Positions 52,339-61,562 are shown, counted from the stretch's first letter. The stretch: 64,000 bases of DNA from JBGQMW01 sp963769845 (GCA_963769845.1 CAVYNL010000018.1:1-64000), one strand, 5' to 3'. Program-made: numbers and translations. Notes: generated by a model from the sequence alone, not told the origin.

Positions 52339-53051
52339 TCTGTTGTTCCTCCTCTTTTGCTTTTTTCTTCTTTTAACATCTGGGTTATGCGATCTGTTAG
52401 GCCGGTTGTGTGGGATTCTGCCTCGATTTTCTGGAGGGCCATCATCGCAAGTTGTTCGTCTTCAAGGGTTTTTCCCGTTATGAGTACGACGCCGTTTACG
52501 CCGAGGATTATGTTGCAGCCTGTTTCCTGTTTTATCGTGCTTATCATTGAGCCTTTTCTGCCGATGATCCTGGGCACCTTCGTCGGCGTGACCTTTAGGA
52601 TCTGGCCGCGCGTGATTTTTCCGAGTCCTGGTTCGGCCACGGTTAGTTGCGGGTCGTGTGTGCGGTCGTAGGAGACTATTTTTGCTACCACCAGGTCTCC
52701 GGCGTCGAGGACTTGGGGCAGGTCATCTTTCTGGGGTTTGAACGGTCTGCTGAGTACGTCTGAGGCTCTGAGCAGGGCCGGGTAGGGCGAGTTTATGTCG
52801 ACCATCCAGCCGTTGAACCCGACTTCTGTTATTGTTCCGATGACTATGTCTCCCATTCGGGGAATGTAGAAGCTTTTGAGAGCTACTACGTCTACTTTTT
52901 TGGTTTCGTACTCTACGATTCCGACTCTTGAAGCGAAGATCTTGTCTTTTTCTTTGTACGTGTTGTCTCCAGCGATGTAGTCGCCTTCGGCGATAAGGTC
53001 GCCGGGTACTACAAGCTGTCTTTTTTCTAGAAGTATTGGCACATTTTTCAC
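52335..53051 (-). CDS. rrp4: Exosome cap subunit Rrp4
   Basis: 238 residues: an N-terminal beta domain (VVPGDLIAEGDYIAG), an S1 domain near 65-140 and a KH domain near 150-215 (VPRIIGRKGSMISTIKQETG). Rrp4 caps the Rrp41/42 ring and guides RNA in. It follows SBDS by 23 bases. Confidence 0.95.
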   Translation of the reverse strand: MKNVPILLEKRQLVVPGDLIAEGDYIAGDNTYKEKDKIFASRVGIVEYETKKVDVVALKSFYIPRMGDIVIGTITEVGFNGWMVDINSPYPALLRASDVLSRPFKPQKDDLPQVLDAGDLVVAKIVSYDRTHDPQLTVAEPGLGKITRGQILKVTPTKVPRIIGRKGSMISTIKQETGCNIILGVNGVVLITGKTLEDEQLAMMALQKIEAESHTTGLTDRITQMLKEEKSKRGGTTE

Positions 53052-53074
53052 CTCATCTTTACTGGTTAGAAAAC

Positions 53075-53764
53075 TTAGGGGTTGAGTTTGGTTTCGCCCT
53101 GTCCTTTAGTTACTTCGCCGAGTTTGTCGAGGAACGGGGCGTAGCTGCCTGCGGGCATTTCGAGTACACCGTACCATGAACCGTCGTTGCGCCATTCTTC
53201 ACGCTTGATCGTGCCGAACCCTTTGATCGCGCCGTACGCACGGACCGAATACGTTGCCGGGATCGTTACGCCTACGGTGATCTGTTCCATCTTCAGAGGC
53301 AAGATTGTTCTGAGCAGTTTGACGATGTCTTTGGCTTGTTCTTCCACGGGTTTGAACGGGTCGATCGGGTAGCGGATTTGTTCCATGGCGTTTTCTACGC
53401 GTGTCGGCGGATGCGGCAGGTTGGTTCTTGGGTCGACGCTCTGGCGTGATATGAAGTCAATAATCTGTTTACGTTTGTCTTCGACCATTTTTCTGCGCTG
53501 CTCGGTTGTGAGCTGTAGTGTGCCTTTGCTGAGTATTGTTTCAGCTATTTTCAAGGCGTCTAGTGTGCCGAAGGCTTTTTGGAGGCTTTCTTGGGGTGGT
53601 TTGGTGCCTTTGTTGGCGTCTGAGAATATGATCTCTCCACCTAGTACTTCGCGTACGCTGGTGGTTTTGCCCATTCGGTACTGCAAAGCCTTTTCGGGTT
53701 TGCAGAGAATTTCGAAGTGTTCGTTATTTACTGTCATGCGCGCGACGGTGTACTTATCGCTCAT
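53075..53764 (-). CDS. SBDS ribosome maturation protein
   Basis: 229 residues with the SBDS N-terminal domain (KYTVARMTVNNEHFEILC in two parts), the helical RKMVEDKRKQIIDFISRQSVDP segment and the C-terminal ferredoxin-like domain (YGAIKGFGTIKREEW). It releases the anti-association factor from the large ribosomal subunit. It is 7 bases downstream of psmA, the usual archaeal order. Confidence 0.95.
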   Translation of the reverse strand: MSDKYTVARMTVNNEHFEILCKPEKALQYRMGKTTSVREVLGGEIIFSDANKGTKPPQESLQKAFGTLDALKIAETILSKGTLQLTTEQRRKMVEDKRKQIIDFISRQSVDPRTNLPHPPTRVENAMEQIRYPIDPFKPVEEQAKDIVKLLRTILPLKMEQITVGVTIPATYSVRAYGAIKGFGTIKREEWRNDGSWYGVLEMPAGSYAPFLDKLGEVTKGQGETKLNP

Positions 53765-53771
53765 CAGATTT

Positions 53772-54500
53772 TCACTTGCCCACGCCGAGCTCCTTCAGTA
53801 TGGCATCGGTTTTTTCGTCGGTTAGGAACTCCATTTTCTTCGTGTCAGCGGGTATGACGCAGACTTTGATGCGCGACGGCAACTGGCGGGCTTCGAGGGC
53901 TTTGGCGAGGCATTTGACGACGAGTTTGGTGGCGTCTTTGAGGTTCATTTCTTCTTTGTATTCGTCTTTTAGTATGTTGAAGACTGTTTCTCTTCCTGCG
54001 CCTTCCGTGCGGGCTTTGTAGCCTCTGTAGGTTCCGCTTGGGTGGGTTCCGAACACGCGGCTGCCGGTCTTGTCGACTCCGGCGAAAATCATGCTTACGC
54101 CGAACGGCCGGACTCCTGCGTGTTGAGTGTACATCTGTTTGATGTCGCATATGCGTTTGGTTACGACTTCGACGTCTATGGGTTCGTCGTACGTTAGCTT
54201 GTTGCTCTGAGCGTAGATGCGTGCTTGGTCTATCAGAATACGAGCGTCTGAGCTTAGGCCCACGATGGCTGCGCCAACGTGGTCGTCTATTTTGAAGATT
54301 TTCCATGAGTATTCGGATTCTTCAAGCGGGTCAATCGTCTCTTCTGCTCCCATGATAACTCCCTCGGAGCAGTGTATCGCAAGTATCGTGGCTCCACGAT
54401 TGACCAGTTCCATTGCGTATTCTACTTGAAAAAGCCGACCGTCAGGTGAGAAAACCGTAATGGCACGATCGTAAGCGCCTGGTGCTGCAAACACAGACAT
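53772..54500 (-). CDS. psmA: Proteasome alpha subunit
   Basis: 242 residues. GAYDRAITVFSPDGRLFQVEYA is the alpha-type N-terminal signature in two parts; the gate residues YDR are present. GRPFGVS-like VRPFGVSMIF and GTYRGYKA follow. Alpha rings form the gated entry of the 20S proteasome. It is the first gene of the exosome operon; the beta subunit is elsewhere. Confidence 0.95.
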   Translation of the reverse strand: MSVFAAPGAYDRAITVFSPDGRLFQVEYAMELVNRGATILAIHCSEGVIMGAEETIDPLEESEYSWKIFKIDDHVGAAIVGLSSDARILIDQARIYAQSNKLTYDEPIDVEVVTKRICDIKQMYTQHAGVRPFGVSMIFAGVDKTGSRVFGTHPSGTYRGYKARTEGAGRETVFNILKDEYKEEMNLKDATKLVVKCLAKALEARQLPSRIKVCVIPADTKKMEFLTDEKTDAILKELGVGK

Positions 54501-54570
54501 TCATTTCATCCTCACAGTGTCTTCTAACCTTTTGCATGTCACATACGACAACTAAACTAAAAACCTTTCC

Positions 54571-54579
54571 TATATAAAA
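54571..54579 (-). promoter_or_regulatory. TATA box of the psmA superoperon
   Basis: TTTTATATA on the minus strand, about 75 bases before the psmA ATG, is a clear archaeal TATA box. The predicted transcription start is near 54547. Confidence 0.6.
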
Positions 54580-54745
54580 CCCGCTTTCAGTGTGAGTTGC
54601 AACTGAACGAATACAGAACGAAACGCACGCATCTTAGAAGGCAGAAGGCGTTTTGAAGAAATAATGATTTGCCACTAGTGCACATTGCGTAGAGCGAATG
54701 CAGATATATGTGCACAATCGTCACTATAGAAGCTGTGAGTGGTTG

Positions 54746-56074
54746 ATGCAGACCGGAGAGAGCAAGGGAAAGGCAAGGACAAAGGGGCTGTTTGCCAGCG
54801 AATCGGACCGGATGGCGTCTTCTCTGCAAGGAGAGATACTTGGTTGTACCAACAACACGCAAGAAGATTGTCTGAAGCGCCTTGTTTTTGGAACGAACAA
54901 AGTGTATGCGCCAGGCATTATGAAAGTCAAAAGAGGCTTTTACCTGTTCTTGATAAACTTGGATTCAGATAAGACATATGGAGTCTTCAGGGCTATATCC
55001 AATGCAGGATTGAATCTAGACCCTGAAGCTTGGGGTGGAAGATACCCGTATCAGGTAAGAATCGAGCCAGTTCATGACATCGTCTGTTTGAACGATGCTC
55101 ACAAGCTTTTGAAAAGACTTGGGATACAACGTGCAGCTCCGATCGGAAAAAAAGCCATGCTTAAGCTTCTGGAGCTGTACCGACCTGAGAGTTCAACCAT
55201 GACTGAATGGTTTGATTTCCTACTCAATGCTGAAAGCAAGACTGGGGCCAACACAAACCCGAAAGAGTGCAGAAACTGGTCGCTGTTAGGCGAAGTTGGC
55301 AAAATTGAAGATTCAAAGGAAGAAATACCTCAGCTAGAGGCCACGACGCTCTGGGACTTTTCCAGACAAAGTTACGGCAAAACGCCCAAGGGAGACAACA
55401 AGTATCCTGGCGTGACTCCTGCTCAGATAATATGGAATCTCGTCTGGAGATACACCGACCCTGGAGACCTTGTTGTTGATCCAATGTGCGGAAGCGGGAC
55501 CACAATCGACGTGTGCAAAGAAGAAGGACGAAGAGTAATTGGCTATGACATCAAGCCTACCAGACCCGACATAATCCAAAACGATGCCCGCAAAATACCT
55601 CAACCAGACAGCAACGTAGACCTTATCTTTGTAGACTCTCCCTATGGAGACAACATCAGATACAACGATCATCCAGACTGTATTGGCAAAATCTCCAGCG
55701 AAACAGAACAGTTCTATGACGAGCTAGAAAAGGTCATAGGGGAATGCTATCGCACACTGAAAAAGGGGAAAGTCTTGGGATGGCTAATTGGCGATCAATG
55801 GGTAAAGAACAGGTTCACTCCTGTCGGCTTTAGACTTTATGAGCGATTGGACAAGTACTTCGAGACAGTTGAGATCATATGTGTAACACGACGAGGACAG
55901 TCATCAAACACAAGTCTATGGTACAATCGCGCGAGACGACTCAACTTCTATCTTCGAGGCTTTAAGTACTTGTTCATTATGCGCAAACCAGACGAAGCTT
56001 CTCCCAAGAACAAGGAAAGGAAGATACGGTGGAACTACTACGAAAGACGAAAAACAAGCGAGGGTAGAAATTGA
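54746..56074 (+). CDS. DNA methyltransferase with N-terminal DCD domain
   Basis: 442 residues from ATG 54746. This is preferred over ATG 54698 because a TATA-like AGATATATG at 54701-54709 would place transcription start after it. Residues about 25-140 match the DCD domain: GEILGCTNNTQE, CLKRLVFGTN, LFLINLDSDKTYGVFRA, LNLDPEAWGGR and QVRIEP. The C-terminal half is an amino-methyltransferase with VDPMCGSGTT (SAM motif) before the catalytic DSPYGDN (DPPY variant), giving the gamma-type order. The next gene, overlapping by 4 bases, is a probable restriction nuclease, so this is likely the modification enzyme of a type II pair. Target sequence unknown. Confidence 0.85.
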   Translation: MQTGESKGKARTKGLFASESDRMASSLQGEILGCTNNTQEDCLKRLVFGTNKVYAPGIMKVKRGFYLFLINLDSDKTYGVFRAISNAGLNLDPEAWGGRYPYQVRIEPVHDIVCLNDAHKLLKRLGIQRAAPIGKKAMLKLLELYRPESSTMTEWFDFLLNAESKTGANTNPKECRNWSLLGEVGKIEDSKEEIPQLEATTLWDFSRQSYGKTPKGDNKYPGVTPAQIIWNLVWRYTDPGDLVVDPMCGSGTTIDVCKEEGRRVIGYDIKPTRPDIIQNDARKIPQPDSNVDLIFVDSPYGDNIRYNDHPDCIGKISSETEQFYDELEKVIGECYRTLKKGKVLGWLIGDQWVKNRFTPVGFRLYERLDKYFETVEIICVTRRGQSSNTSLWYNRARRLNFYLRGFKYLFIMRKPDEASPKNKERKIRWNYYERRKTSEGRN

Positions 56075-56793
56075 GCGAACACAAAGAGATCATATATGAC
56101 ATTATCCGCAAGATCAGCGAAGGCAGCATGCAGCCAGGCAAAGCATGGAACATTATTCAAGAACGAAAAAGCAAGTACATCGAGACCTGCAGAAAAGTGC
56201 ATCCCAATAAGGACGCAGAGCAGTCATGGCACGTTTTCATCGGAAACCAATTCCAAAACTTGGTCTACGCAATTCTCAAAGGTTACTTTGCCAACCTAAA
56301 GAAGCATGACAAGGTCTTTCAGAATCTCCAAATTCTCAAAGAGAGCGAACTGAGTAAGAATGACGTTGTTGAGCGCAAGCTTGCGATAAAATACGGAGAA
56401 TGTTTGCTTCTTCCTGATACTGACATGGTTATTGTCAATTATACGCTTGAAGATCCGTGGAAATCTGAAGTTCTTGCCATCGTCTCGTGCAAGACTAGCC
56501 TGCGAGAACGCATAGCACAAGCATGCTATTGGAAACTGAAATTGGTCTCATGCGACACTACAAAAAATGTGAAAGTCTTCCTAGCCACAACAGACAACGA
56601 CAACGACTTTGCTCTTCAAGAGAACAACAAAGGAAGGGTCAAAGGCAAGAGCAGGAACAGGATCATTGCTGAGTATGAACTTGACGGCATCTATATTATG
56701 AGAGAGGATTTTATGAAGGCGTGGGAAAGTCAGAAAGTGAAACAGTATGAAGGCATCTTCGATGACCTTCAAAAAATCTTCTCAAATAGGTAG
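56071..56793 (+). CDS. Probable type II restriction endonuclease (CCGG-family-like)
   Basis: 240 residues overlapping the methyltransferase stop by 4 bases. The active-site pattern is LLPDTDMVIV, then IVSCKTSLRERIAQACYWK, which resembles the PD..(S/T)xK arrangement of the NgoMIV/Cfr10I/BsaWI nucleases that cut CCGG-containing sites. The N-terminal half is helical and charged, with HVFIGNQFQNLVYAIL. The assignment to the BsaWI group is family-level inference; the specificity is not known. Confidence 0.78.
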   Translation: MSEHKEIIYDIIRKISEGSMQPGKAWNIIQERKSKYIETCRKVHPNKDAEQSWHVFIGNQFQNLVYAILKGYFANLKKHDKVFQNLQILKESELSKNDVVERKLAIKYGECLLLPDTDMVIVNYTLEDPWKSEVLAIVSCKTSLRERIAQACYWKLKLVSCDTTKNVKVFLATTDNDNDFALQENNKGRVKGKSRNRIIAEYELDGIYIMREDFMKAWESQKVKQYEGIFDDLQKIFSNR

Positions 56794-56840
56794 GCAAAGA
56801 TCCTTCGTTATGATCATGTAGAAATCGAGTTCGCTATTGT

Positions 56841-56849
56841 TTTATATGC
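56841..56849 (+). promoter_or_regulatory. TATA box of the APC permease gene
   Basis: TTTATATGC lies 25-33 bases before the ATG 56874, so the message has at most a very short leader. Confidence 0.55.
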
Positions 56850-56873
56850 AGTAAGGGTAATTACAGGAAATTA

Positions 56874-58328
56874 ATGGCCAACGCTCAACTCAAATCTGAG
56901 CTCACGCTCTTTGACGTGACGAACCTTGTCGTCGGTTCTATTATAGGGGCGGACATCTATGTGGCTTCTGCGTTCGGCGCTGGTCTTCTCGGGCCTTTCT
57001 CGCTCGTTGTTTGGGTTGTAGGCGGCGTCATCGCCATCGTAATCGCCCTTTGCTTCGCCCAGTGTGCGGCTTTGTTGCCTAAAGTCGGCGGGCCTTATGC
57101 TTATGCGCATGAGGCTTGGGGGCCGTTCGCGGGTTTCGTCGTCGGCTGGTCGCTATGGCTCGCAGAGTGGATGTCGCTGGCCGTTTTTCCCGTCGCGTTC
57201 ACGCAGTACCTCATGTTCTTCTTTCCAAACCTCACCCTGCCAGTGCAGATCGCCGTGAAAACGTTGTTCGTCCTGTTCCTGATACTCACAAACATAGTCG
57301 GAGTCAAAGCAGCTGGAAGAACGAACGATGTGCTCACCCTAGTCAAGCTTGCTCCACTCATCTTCTTCGCGCTAGCAGGCATAGTCTACATCGCCCTGAA
57401 CGCGCCCACGGCAGCGGGCAATTTCTCACCCTTCCTGCCCCTCGGCCTGGGCAGCTTCGGCTCCGCGCTCGTGCTTATCTTCTGGGCTTACGCCGGCTTC
57501 GAGATCAGCACGATCCCCGCGGAGGAAATACGCGAACCCTCCAAGACCATCCCCAAAGCCATCGTCATCGGAATATCGATCGTAACCATATTTTACCTCG
57601 TCACGAACATCGTCCTCTTCGCCGTAAGACCTTACACCCAGCTCCAGTTCGACAAGGCACCGTTGGCAATGGCAACCAATAACATCCTCGCCCAAACACC
57701 ACTCTTGGCACTCGTCGGCGGACTCATCGTCGGCATAGGCGCCCTCATCAGTGTCGCCGGTTCAGACGAGTCAGGAATGATCGGCACCTCACGGCTCGGC
57801 TATGCACTAGCGGCCGATGGCCTCTTCCCCAGAGCCTTCGCAAGAATCCATCCCCGCTTCAAAACCCCGTACCTGGGCATCATCATCCAAGCAGCCACCG
57901 CACTCGCAGCAGCAATCACAGCAACCTTCTACGCCGACGGCCTCAGCACGCTCATAGCCACAAGCGTGTTCTTCATGGCCATCGCTTACGTCGCCACGAG
58001 CGCCAGCACCTACACCCTCCGCCAAAATCACCAAGCCCAATTCCACCTCAAGGGCGGACTAGTCATCCCGGCTCTCGGAGCGGCCTTCAGCATCTACCTC
58101 ATCTCCCAATGCAGCCTAACACAAATCGGCCTAGGCATATTACTCCTAGCAGTGGGCGTACCCATCTACATTAAGTACACACCCAAAAAAGAAGTAGGCG
58201 AACTCAAACGAGCCCTCATCAACAGAGAAAACATCCTCAAACGCGCATACGACACAGAACACTTATTCCTCGCACACCTGCTACGACACATAAAAAAACT
58301 CTACAGAAAGACCAGACAAAAGAAGTAA
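56874..58328 (+). CDS. APC-family amino acid permease
   Basis: 484 residues with about 12 membrane helices. The first helix has VGSIIGADIYVASAFGAG, the glycine-rich unwound stretch that binds the amino acid backbone in this family. FWAYAGFEISTIPAEEIREP, split over helix 6, is the second signature. Substrate is not predictable. It is more GC-rich than the restriction genes before it. Confidence 0.92.
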   Translation: MANAQLKSELTLFDVTNLVVGSIIGADIYVASAFGAGLLGPFSLVVWVVGGVIAIVIALCFAQCAALLPKVGGPYAYAHEAWGPFAGFVVGWSLWLAEWMSLAVFPVAFTQYLMFFFPNLTLPVQIAVKTLFVLFLILTNIVGVKAAGRTNDVLTLVKLAPLIFFALAGIVYIALNAPTAAGNFSPFLPLGLGSFGSALVLIFWAYAGFEISTIPAEEIREPSKTIPKAIVIGISIVTIFYLVTNIVLFAVRPYTQLQFDKAPLAMATNNILAQTPLLALVGGLIVGIGALISVAGSDESGMIGTSRLGYALAADGLFPRAFARIHPRFKTPYLGIIIQAATALAAAITATFYADGLSTLIATSVFFMAIAYVATSASTYTLRQNHQAQFHLKGGLVIPALGAAFSIYLISQCSLTQIGLGILLLAVGVPIYIKYTPKKEVGELKRALINRENILKRAYDTEHLFLAHLLRHIKKLYRKTRQKK

Positions 58329-58733
58329 CCATGATTCTGCCGACTCATCCCAGTTTGAGATATTGCAGTCGCTGTCTAGCAGAGGTGCCTCTAATAACAC
58401 CAATCCTCAGACATCACTAGCTGGACAGGTCCCACTGAAATCTCCAAAAAAGGGGTCTTTGCAAGTTAGTCTTTCGCCTTTTTGGATCAACCATTGAATC
58501 CTCTGAGGATTTCATAGTTATTCCTAATGCTTTCATGCAGGACCTTAACGGGTCTTTCCTGGACTTCGCCATCTCTCAGCCACGCCTCGGTCTCATCAAT
58601 ATTATAACCCAAGATTAAAGATTGCCTCAGTGCGCACAGAGCTGCGGATTTATATGTCTATTCGATCACAATAGAAGGTGTAGCGTCACTCGAATTTGTT
58701 TGGTATTGATTGCTGAGGTAGAGGTGACAGAGC
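58329..58733. other. 405-base stretch with a possible two-way promoter
   Basis: No large gene. A leftward 41-codon frame (58487-58612) is listed separately. TTTATAT at 58650-58656 reads as a TATA box on the plus strand, and ATATAAAT in the same place on the minus strand. Confidence 0.4.
58487..58612 (-). CDS. Possible small protein or gene remnant
   Basis: 41 codons from TTG 58612. The frame remains open upstream to 58660 without a better start. The translation (DETEAWLRDGEVQERPVKVL, LHESIRNNYEILRGFNG) has a normal amino acid mix and looks like helix-rich protein. No ribosome site; a leaderless message from the TATA-like ATATAAAT would begin near here. It could be the end of a lost gene. Confidence 0.3.
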   Translation of the reverse strand: MGYNIDETEAWLRDGEVQERPVKVLHESIRNNYEILRGFNG

Positions 58734-58832
58734 ATGAGCAAGAGAAGTAAACCCGCCGGAAAAATGATTGACAGACAAAAAGGGCATCAGACGAGAAGAG
58801 CCCGTGGCGGAAAGAAACAGAAAAGAAGATAA
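58734..58832 (+). CDS. Very basic 32-residue protein
   Basis: From ATG 58734 with GGTGA 7 bases upstream, a strong ribosome site. The protein has 17 Lys or Arg in 32 residues (MSKRSKPAGKM, RRARGGKKQKRR) and one His. It may bind RNA or DNA. It is preceded by a TATA box near 58650. No family recognised. Confidence 0.5.
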   Translation: MSKRSKPAGKMIDRQKGHQTRRARGGKKQKRR

Positions 58833-59065
58833 AAGAGCACCAGGCCCAGCGCGTAAAGCGAGACCGATTGGCTTCTTCGAACCCCACCGAAGCTACCAAA
58901 GCCGTTCTGCCAAGAAACTCGCCCAGCACAAGCCTTCCCGATCCATGTTTTTTGCCAGAACCCTCCAGCAGTTTTTTCCGGGTCTAGGTGTCATCTTCAC
59001 AGCATCATCAAACGGAAATTCATAATAACCCTCGACCCTCAAGAGACCACAAGACGTGACCTAAC

Positions 59066-59902
59066 ATGGGCTCAAAAGTTGCCATAGCCGAATTCAAGAG
59101 CGATGTCTGCAAATCCTTCGAAAACGCGCTCGAACTCATAGGAAAAGTCAGCGATCTGAACACTTCTAAACGCTCTGTCGTCATCAAAGTGGGCGTTTTC
59201 GACCACACAGCAGAGAACCACTCGAGCGTCAGCGTGGTTGACGCCATAATCAAAAGTTTCAACAAAGCCCCAAGAATCTACTTGGCCGAGTCAGACAACT
59301 ATCGTGGAAATGGCACAGAACGATTGCAGGTCTGGAAGGAGCTTTTCACTGACCGAGTCGTACCCTTCAACCTCTCAGAAGACCCCGACACCAAGAAAGT
59401 CAAAGTCGCAGACGAAGAGATGCAGCTTTCTCACATTCTGTTCAAACCCAACGTCTTCGTCAGCACACACATCCTCCGGACTTTCGAGAGGGGAACCATC
59501 CTCAAGAATCTCTTCGGCCTCGTGCCACGAATCAGCAAAGCACCGCTCCACAGGAAACTCGACACTCTCCTGCCAGACATCTACGAAGCAATAGACGGAA
59601 TAGACCTGGCCGTCATAGACGGTACTTACCTTTACAGGGGCGCAGGAGCCAACCCGCACGCAACAAAGGACGCCTCCAAGTACAGAGTGAAAATGAACAC
59701 CCTAATAGTCGGCAGAGACGCAATCGCCGTGGAGACAGTCGGAGCAACACTCGCAGGCTTGACCCCGGACAAAATGCCCATACTGAAAGAAGCAGTCAAG
59801 AGACGTCTCGGAGAAGGTAACATCGATAATATCGAAATCGTCGGAAGCTCCCTGGAAAAAGTCAAAGAAAAGTTCTCCGCCGCAGCAAGCCGTCTAAAAT
59901 AG
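59066..59902 (+). CDS. DUF362 family protein
   Basis: 278 residues from ATG 59066. It shows the DUF362 signatures: VVIKVGVFDHTAEN, a VDAIIKSF segment, the STHILRTFERGTILKNLFGLVP stretch in two parts, and GRDAIAVETVGATLAGL near the end. Other family members carry C-terminal ferredoxins; this one does not. Its biochemical role is unknown. Confidence 0.85.
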   Translation: MGSKVAIAEFKSDVCKSFENALELIGKVSDLNTSKRSVVIKVGVFDHTAENHSSVSVVDAIIKSFNKAPRIYLAESDNYRGNGTERLQVWKELFTDRVVPFNLSEDPDTKKVKVADEEMQLSHILFKPNVFVSTHILRTFERGTILKNLFGLVPRISKAPLHRKLDTLLPDIYEAIDGIDLAVIDGTYLYRGAGANPHATKDASKYRVKMNTLIVGRDAIAVETVGATLAGLTPDKMPILKEAVKRRLGEGNIDNIEIVGSSLEKVKEKFSAAASRLK

Positions 59903-60060
59903 GAACAAAACGAATCAGATTCAACATTTGATAAGACTGGCGCTGCGTGTATCTTTATAAGCCATGCTAAACATATATATATGAGGAAAGGCGTGCCCAT
60001 CGACTTTCTGAAGACTGTTAGCCTTAGAAACGGCCTGCTTTTTCTAAGAGGTAGTATAGG

Positions 60061-60369
60061 ATATTAAGAATAAGAAAGGTTTACGATACAAATCGTAACA
60101 AGCTTGAAATCATCGCAGAGATTCTGAGACAGATACGCATACCGACGGGCAAGACGAACATCATGTCCCGCTGCAACATGAACACCGCCCAATCAGACGG
60201 ATACTTGAAGCTCATGAGGACAAGCGACCTCATCCGGATGGACGCGATAGCGGGGAGAATAACGTACCAGAGAACAGAGATTGGTCTACAGTTTCTGGAC
60301 CTTTACAACAAGATGGCTCTACTTCTTGACCACGACGTCGCTGCACCGTCCTTAATGTTGGGACGTTAG
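60061..60369 (+). CDS. Winged-helix protein lacking a standard start codon
   Basis: The open frame begins after TAG at 60052-60054. The translation LEIIAEILRQI, TNIMSRCNMN, YLKLMRTSDLI and ITYQRTEIGLQFLDLYNKM fits the archaeal HTH_45-type winged helix. The first ATG (60163) would remove helix 1, and no ATG, GTG or TTG lies before it. An upstream 27-codon ORF from ATG 59982 ends at 60068, in another frame, overlapping the domain's first codons. A frameshift, a non-AUG start or decay could explain this. Confidence 0.5.
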   Translation: MLRIRKVYDTNRNKLEIIAEILRQIRIPTGKTNIMSRCNMNTAQSDGYLKLMRTSDLIRMDAIAGRITYQRTEIGLQFLDLYNKMALLLDHDVAAPSLMLGR

Positions 60370-60442
60370 ACTCGGAAAGAAAGCGCATTATGTAGCACCA
60401 GATGTGCACGTCAGTTTGGGATTAGCCTGTGAGGAATGATTA

Positions 60443-60685
60443 ATGAGAATAGTGGAAGGATGGAGAAGAATAGACAACCAGCGAGGATACATAAACGTCA
60501 CAACAGGCCAGAACCTAGTTGTCAAGAAGAAGCAGTACGGGGAACACTTCTCAGTGCGACTGTTTCCGGAGATGAAGAATGATGATAATGAAGGAAGGAG
60601 AGTATCCCCTGAATTTCCAACCGAATCAAAAGCAGAAGCATTTGCAATGGACTGGATGAACAAGCATCCGAAAGGAGCCGACTGA
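60443..60685 (+). CDS. Small hypothetical protein
   Basis: 80 residues from ATG 60443 with GAGGA upstream. It reads like a single compact beta-rich domain: WRRIDNQRGYINVTTGQNLVV, HFSVRLFPE, and a C-terminal helix with AEAFAMDWMNKHP. No cysteines, membrane helices or known motifs. Function unknown. Confidence 0.68.
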   Translation: MRIVEGWRRIDNQRGYINVTTGQNLVVKKKQYGEHFSVRLFPEMKNDDNEGRRVSPEFPTESKAEAFAMDWMNKHPKGAD

Positions 60686-60836
60686 ATCTTCATTCGGATT
60701 TGCTCAGACCTCACTTTCCTGAAGAGTCTATGATGCTGCATCTTTGGAACGATTCTGAGTTCCTAATTCAGCACACTCAGAAATCGCGGTAGTCAATTGC
60801 TTTCTGGACAGCTTGATTCTGAATCTGCAGGAGGTC

Positions 60837-61562
60837 TCATTTTTCCTTTTTCAACGCATAGATGACCCAAGGCGCAATCCTTGTTTCATTGACCCACTTG
60901 TACGGCTCGCTGTCTCTTCCCAAGGGTCTGTAGGTCTCGAGTAGTTCTAGTCTAGCCTTCTTGAAGGTCTCTCGATAGTACTCGTCCGTCCAGACGACAT
61001 CCTCCACCGGCCTTTTGTCCTCTATGTCTGTTTGAATTATCCTCACTTTGTCCCCGCTTTTTGCGTGTTTGTTCTCCGGAAAATCCTTGGTAGAAAACGA
61101 CGCCCACTCATGCGTGTATATTTCAGGAGATGAGACTACGTTAACTATCCTTCCTTCATTCTTCAGGAGGCGCCCAAGCTCTCTGAAATTCCGAACCTTC
61201 TTCTCCATCGTCGGTATGTTATCAAACGTAAACACAGAAAGCGCAAGGTCGCAGGCATCAGCCTCAAACTGGCTCAAGTCACCTTCCTCGATAAGACGAT
61301 AATCCCCTTCAGGATCCATTTGCCTTGCCTTCTTCAGCATGTCCTCCGAAATATCTACACCAACAGAATGAAACCCAAGCCTTCGCAAAAACCTTGTAGA
61401 ACGGCCCGCACCACACCCAAAATCTATCGCTATTCTTCCCCTAACGTGCCCAAATACGACCTCAGGCAAATCCCTGTAAGCCAAATAGTACGTGCCAGGA
61501 AACTCCAGCTTGGCATAGGCCTCAGCACGCTTTGCATCCTCATAAGAATTGAAAAAGCCCAT
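60837..61562 (-). CDS. SAM-dependent methyltransferase
   Basis: 241 residues from ATG 61562, chosen because GGAGGGGAGG is just upstream; a start at 61595 would run through that site. SAM motif IDFGCGAGRSTRFLRRLG is near residue 46, followed by VDISEDMLKKAR and LALSVFTFDNIP. Acceptor unknown. It stands alone. Confidence 0.87.
   Translation of the reverse strand: MGFFNSYEDAKRAEAYAKLEFPGTYYLAYRDLPEVVFGHVRGRIAIDFGCGAGRSTRFLRRLGFHSVGVDISEDMLKKARQMDPEGDYRLIEEGDLSQFEADACDLALSVFTFDNIPTMEKKVRNFRELGRLLKNEGRIVNVVSSPEIYTHEWASFSTKDFPENKHAKSGDKVRIIQTDIEDKRPVEDVVWTDEYYRETFKKARLELLETYRPLGRDSEPYKWVNETRIAPWVIYALKKEK

Noticed and set aside
58768..59025. 85-codon rightward frame after the 32-residue protein
   Set aside because: Overlaps the better-supported small gene, has no ribosome site and its Arg/Pro/Ser-rich translation shows no motif.
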